A DNA stretch of 64,000 nucleotides from Ancistrus triradiatus (Eukaryota > Chordata > Actinopteri > Siluriformes > Loricariidae): the NCBI GenBank assembly GCA_025084515.1, contig JAJAGP010003148.1:1-64000 (forward strand), given 5' to 3'. The first letter of the stretch is position 1, and each line of letters opens with the position of its first letter. The notes under the pieces were generated by a model. It worked only from the letters and a program-made list of their open reading frames with translations. It did not search any database and was not told the origin of the DNA. Positions 59,063-64,000 of the stretch are shown piece by piece. A program made the translations under genes and the position numbers.

Positions 59063-59398
59063 CATTCACTTTCTTATCCGCTCGATCCTGGACAAGGTCG
59101 CGGGAGAGCCGGTGCCTAACTGGCGGCATAGGGTGCAAGGCAGGAACAATCCTAGACAGGGTGCCAACCCATCGTAGGGCACATGCACTCACACACTCAT
59201 CCACTAAGGGCACTTTGGAAACACCAATTAACCTAACACACGTCTTTGGAATATGGGAGGAAACTGGAGCCGGAGTACCCGGAGTAAACCCACAGAGACA
59301 CTGGGAGGATATGCAAACTTCTAAGCTAAGTCCGAGGTCGGAATTGAAACGGGGATGTTGGGGCTGTGAGGTGCCAGTGCCAACCATCGTGTCACCCT
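59063..59398 (-). repeat. tRNA-derived SINE, family 2, long inverted copy
   Basis: Inverted head near 59398 ('aaccatcgtgtcaccc') with B-box-like GTTTCAATTCC. Body 'acacgtctttggaatatggg', 'agtacccggagtaaaccc' and 'tgccaacccatcgtagggca', 3' end 'cactttcttatccgctcgat'. The most complete copy of this family here. Confidence 0.8.
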
Positions 59399-59639
59399 CT
59401 TCATATTATTGCAGTCTTTTTATTTTTATTTTCTATATATTATTATATGTTATCTTGTTTATTGCATTTTATTGAAATATTCTTTCTTTTAATTTGTATG
59501 TTAAGCTTCTGTGTATTTAAACAATTACTATAGACTTATTAAGTAGGTAATTTTGTTTAATGTTTACATATAACATCTAAGCTGTCCAAGGAGGTCACAT
59601 CCCTTTTTGAGTCTTGGACCTCTCAGAGCTTCTTCCTCA

Positions 59640-59777
59640 TCACATTTAGAGTTTTTGCTTGTCACCATCTCCCTATGTTTGCTCAGTTAGAGCTGTTGAC
59701 CTAGACAGTTGTAAAGCTGCTTTGGGACAATGTGCCGTTGTAAAAAGCGCAATATAAATACATTTGACTTGACCTTG
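59640..59777 (+). mobile_element. LINE 3' end (L2/Rex-like)
   Basis: 'gtaaagctgctttgggacaa' and 'aaagcgcaatataaatacat' ending in 'ttgacttgac' are the usual 3' terminus of fish L2/Rex-type LINEs. Confidence 0.65.
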
Positions 59778-59779
59778 CT

Positions 59780-60165
59780 GTGCAAGATCAATTTTGTGCT
59801 TTTGTTTTGTGAATTGCTTAAAATAAAGCCCATAAAACACCATTTAGAGCATTCTAGGGGGCATACAGGATCATCAAGCATCAAGTTCATTTCCAATAAA
59901 CAGCAAGTATTATATATTACTAGATAAAGAGCTCTGGGAATTTAGTTTGATGTTTGAGAATTCATAGTCACAGCTAATGGAGTACAAGAAACCAAATAAT
60001 AGGAAAATTATGGGAAATTATTTGCTGTATAAAAAGGAATTGTTTAGTATTTTGGGTAAATCATGATCTTTTAAAAAAAAATAAATGATGAAGTGCTGGG
60101 GTCTGAAAGACATTTAAGACTGTAGTCAGGTGAAGAATTATTAGAACATTGGTAAGCATGGGTAA
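59780..60165. other. Intergenic, no gene recognised
   Basis: AT-rich; nothing assigned. Confidence 0.35.
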
Positions 60166-60177
60166 AAATAAAGGACT

Positions 60178-60362
60178 GGGACTGTGGTAGCCTAGCAGTT
60201 AATGTACTGAACCTTGTGGATCAGAAGGTCGAGGGTTCAAATCCCACCTCTGAAAAATTGCCACTGTTGGGTTCTTGAGCAAGACCCGTCCCCCATAATT
60301 GTCTGGATTATCAGATTGTATCAGTTGTTAAGTCACTCTAGATAAGGGGGTCTGTATAGGTA
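60178..60362 (+). repeat. tRNA-derived SINE, family 1 (worn)
   Basis: 'gtggtagcctagcagttaat', B box GGTTCAAATCC, 'gccactgttgggttcttgag' and tail 'cactctagataagggggtct'. Confidence 0.75.
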
Positions 60363-60369
60363 TTTTCCA

Positions 60370-61245
60370 GATCCTGCAGGGTTGGCTCATGTAATCTCCA
60401 TGTTCCCAGCACCACAGGTTTTTACTGGGCTATAGGTTAAGGTACTGATGTGGCCAGAAGTTCATTTCTGTAGTCACCAAATCATTTGTGGATCTGGATG
60501 TAAGATTTGGAAGATCCAACCAACACCTACGCAGCGGTAGCAAGATGCGAATTTAAAATTTCCTGGTACATCCTCTTGCACGCTTAACAGTGAAGATGTG
60601 GCTCTTTTCTGCAAAACCATCTTTTTTTTTTTTACTCCAGACTCACCTTCATTGTTTGCTGTCAAAAGGCCCTATTTTTGCCTACTCAAAATACTTTTTT
60701 ACTTTTTACTGTTTTGCTGTCCATCAAACACCAGCTCCTGTATTTGTGGTTAGGTAAAAGAAAGGTATGGAGACTTGATAACCCCCAAAATGTTCTATGT
60801 TCTGCAAAAACAGAACTTCGATCCTTGAAGAATTTTGGCCTCTAACCACCCCTACCTGGGGGGAAAACACACTTGCATTCTCTTCCTGACAGGTCCTTTA
60901 TGTGTCCGCTGTTTGTACCGACATCCCCGAGTGGTGCTATCAGAGATGTTTAGCAGCTAGCATGCAGGTTTGAGTTCAAGTATTTTCTGATGAACCATTG
61001 TTGCAGTGTGTAACACGCTTCATGCTGACCCTTGAATTGGATTTAACCAAAGTACAAAATTGAAGTTAGTTTCAGTTAAATTTACACTTTCTCCTGCCTA
61101 GAGTAGTCTCTGCTAGCTAAAGCAAGGAATAGACTTGCCTGAAATTAGCGCCCCTTGGAGCCATTAATGATGCTAGTTCAGGCTGGTGTTAAAAGAGTAA
61201 GCTAATTTGCATTTGAAATCTGGAAATTACAAAATACAATGCAAA
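60370..61245. other. Intergenic, no gene recognised
   Basis: No coding exon or repeat end identified. Confidence 0.35.
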
Positions 61246-61248
61246 AAA

Positions 61249-61717
61249 ACCCAACTTATTTTCCACCATAATTTACAATTAAATTCCTTAAAAAGCCTAC
61301 AATGTGATTTCCTGGATGTTTTTTCCCAGCCTGGTGCAGGTCTACAATTTTCTTCCTGGTGTCCTTTGACAGGTCTTTGGTCTTGACCATGGTTGAGTTT
61401 GGAGTCTGACTGTTTGAGGCTGTGGACAGGTGTCTTTTATACAGATAACGAGTGGAGGACAGAGGAGCTTCTTAAAGAAGACGTTACAGGTCTGTGAGAG
61501 TCAGAAATCTTGCTTGTTTGTGGGTGACCAAATACTTATTTTCCACCATGACTTACAATTAAATTATTTAAAAATCCTACAATGGATTTTTTTTTCCTCA
61601 TTTTGTCTCTCATAGTTGAAGTGTACCTATGATGAAAATTACAGACCTCTCTCATCTTTCTAAGTCGGAGAACTTGCACAATCAGTGGCTGACTAAATAC
61701 TTTTTTGCCTCACTGTA
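61249..61717 (-). mobile_element. Tc1-like family B, one end
   Basis: 'gtctacaattttcttcctgg', 'gttgagtttggagtctgact' and the terminal 'tttttgcctcactg' match 9205-9612 of the full family B element in the same orientation. The transposase part is missing. Confidence 0.75.
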
Positions 61718-61905
61718 GCTATTCAGATCAATTCTAGATGAGTTCTGTTTCACTCTGACTGTGGAAGATGGCTTACTCAGATCATTTAGAAACACAGTCA
61801 GTCAAGTCTTTTGCTAGTTCTATCCGAATACTGCTGAGACAAACAGTGCCGGAGTTTCTTGTAAATGCATTACCCATTCACAACACGAGCATTTGCAAAA
61901 ACCAC

Positions 61906-64000
61906 AAGCATTTATTCAAACTTTTTTTTTTACACTCTATCCTACTTCAGAGCAGTACAAAAGGTGATCTTTTGCCTGACAATTCAAAAACCTGTACAGA
62001 ATACACAAAATACCATACCATTTTTTATGCCAGTATAAAACAAATTAGCTTTTAAGTTACAAAAATCAATATTTATGATTCAAATACCATTAATTACTGG
62101 GTCCAAACCCAACAAGATGTTTTTAAGACTCCAACAACATTTGGAATGAAAAGAACATGACGGAGACATACACAGTAATAATGTACAATTCAATCAGCAT
62201 TAATACTGCAGCACTATATATAGATAAGGCAGAATGAATAGCTCAGACCTAAATATTTTTACTTCATGCCTCCTTTCACGAACTCGCGCATCTGTTCAAG
62301 TTTTTAAAATGGGACATATCGTTCACACAGGGATGACAGTCATGCATTATAGATTCATGTTAAAAAAACGATTACACAACAAAACTCGTATACAATGTGA
62401 CGTGTTTTTTCATTCAACTCCGATTAAATCATGACGTACATGACGCTGCTGGTCCCAAGTGCCCTAGGGAAGGTAAGTGTTCTTATGAGAAACAATCAGG
62501 TGTAAAGAAATATCTTTTACAGCCCCTATATCACAGCACAACGCATTGCTTTGGATATGTCTGCAAAATGATTACAGGTATGCGCCCGTTAACGATTATC
62601 CAATCAACGGCCGAGGTCTTACACATTATAATAAATTACAAAAGGAAATAAAATTCGGTCTTTTAACACCTCAAAAGCCAATCAACACTGTTCATCCACG
62701 GGCAGAGGCGGGAGTTAAAAAGTGGAAGTCTGTCATTTGTATGCAAGTAACTCAATGTTTGTTAGCTTGCTTGCTTGTTAGCTCACATTTGGTCTAGACT
62801 GTTCGAACTCAGGTGATGTTTCTGTAAGTTACACACAACGTGCAAACACAGGTAGGTACGCGTGCCTGTATTATTGTAAATTTGTTATTGTATGCACACA
62901 GTTTTCTGTTGAAAATACCCTTTATATTTACATAAACTATGTCACTATGGTAATGTCTGGTCAGCGTCCATTTCGGTCAACGTCCCATTTCACAGAAAGT
63001 AACGTGCTCATTAAACGCTGCATACCTGTATATGGAAATGTAAGAGAACACTCATAGCTTTGCATCTAAAAGTGGTCGATAAGACCAAGTGTAAACGCAA
63101 CGTAACCGCCACCGAGTAGACGTTTACAAGGGCCAGCCATTTGAATCACTGGCAACACTTCAACCATGCAGAATCCTGCCAACGCATGATTAAATAAATT
63201 AAAACAATACAAGCTTACAATAGTAATACTAAGTTTGTTCTTATGTACAATTCAACACGCTGCCAATTCAAAATCATTAAGTGCAAGTTTAATAAACAGT
63301 ATAATAACCAAACAGAGAAAAAGAAACTAAATATGGCTGTCATGCACTGCAGGCGTAAGGAACAATTCTAAATAAATTACTCAAAATTATTCCTGGAGAC
63401 GTGATCTAAAGGTAATCAGACATGAACTCCTTTCAAGCAAGCGCTCTTTGTGACAATGAAGTGGGAAAGGATTAATGTGTGTGCTGAAGCCGACACATTA
63501 CCAGTGCAAATTGGATATAAAAGAGCTGTAATGGCACCAATGCTGAGACATTCTTCATTAAATGAATCACAGTCTTGTAATGTGGTCATTTAAGACCCGC
63601 TTGCATGCTAATAACTGAGACTTTGAGTCAAGTATTGAGAACAGGCAGGCAGTAAGGAAATGTAAATTCTACCAATTTAGGATTTATGAAGGCAATCCAG
63701 TTCTTTCTGTTGTTTTTTTCTTTGAACTGAAATGGTCTACGGTGTAAAAGTGGAGACTGAGATATGGGTAACAAGTGTCAGATGCTCATTGATTAAAAAA
63801 AATAAAGCACCCAGATAGAAATGTAGGATTTCTGCAAAACTCTGCATGCAGTTATGTATCAGGCAGATATGTAAATGATGATTAGACACTGGGTCTTGCC
63901 ACAAGACGGCGTATAAAGAGGCTACTCTTGGGTAGTTTATCTCTTGGAGAGAGATCGCTGAGTGCTAGACATGCCTCTACAACGCACTTGAAGACATTTT
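61906..64000 (-). other. Unique sequence, possible 3' untranslated region of the next gene
   Basis: About two kilobases with few recognisable repeats and no coding exon. On the minus strand an AATAAA at about 61913-61918 is followed by T- and TG-rich sequence. In human the neighbour beyond NPTXR is CBX6, on the same strand and with a long 3' untranslated region, so this may be its tail. This rests only on gene order and one signal. Confidence 0.25.

Noticed and set aside
58894..59475. 193-residue open frame
   Set aside because: Much of it is an inverted SINE read through; no protein family is recognisable.
1..64000. CRISPR arrays, operons, bacterial promoters
   Set aside because: The window is vertebrate nuclear DNA; spaced direct repeats seen are microsatellites or transposon copies.
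1..64000. Endogenous retrovirus
   Set aside because: No long terminal repeats, gag, protease or integrase motifs were seen; the reverse transcriptase traces are L2/CR1-like LINE.

Overview
The window is nuclear DNA from a bony fish. It has spliced genes with GT-AG introns, tRNA-derived SINEs, several families of Tc1-like transposons with TA target duplications, hAT miniature elements with 8-bp duplications, CA and ATA microsatellites, and fragments of L2/CR1-like LINEs. The SINE set resembles repeats I remember from catfish and other otophysan fishes. Catfish-like teleost is my inference; it was not tested by a search.

Two protein-coding genes can be supported, both on the minus strand. dnal4 (dynein axonemal light chain 4) has coding exons at 16958-16887, 13595-13512 and 11827-11663, encoding 106 residues. 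It also has a likely non-coding first exon and promoter near 18.7-18.8 kb and a possible poly(A) signal at 10350-10355. nptxr (neuronal pentraxin receptor) has five coding exons at 52430-51753, 45941-45668, 40639-40398, 38628-38449 and 36548-36315, encoding 535 residues. All junctions keep frame (phases 0, 1, 0, 0). The order DNAL4-NPTXR on one strand matches human 22q13.1, where SUN2 lies beyond DNAL4 and CBX6 beyond NPTXR. No coding exon of either outer gene was found. The right end may hold 3' untranslated sequence of a cbx6 orthologue.

The most striking point is the start of nptxr. The reading frame has no usable ATG. It opens with a CTG in an excellent Kozak context (GCCACC-CTG-A) directly before the membrane anchor, and an in-frame stop lies upstream. 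This matches the CUG start reported for the rat gene. Two short AUG open frames lie upstream of the CTG. The pentraxin domain also differs from the family at several calcium-ligand positions.

Layout: 0-10 kb is repeats only. 10.3-18.8 kb is dnal4, with transposons in its introns and 3' flank. 18.8-36.3 kb is intergenic and repeat-rich, with a three-level nest (LINE, Tc1-like E, Tc1-like A) at 21.6-24.1 kb and a long hairpin at 34.2 kb. 36.3-52.6 kb is nptxr, with an hAT derivative in intron 3, a nearly complete Tc1-like element in intron 2, and SINE clusters in intron 1. 52.6-61.7 kb is repeats, including a second nest at 53.6-56.9 kb and two well-bounded miniature elements. 61.7-64 kb is mostly non-repetitive and non-coding. 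Letters A-H for repeat families are labels used only in this annotation.
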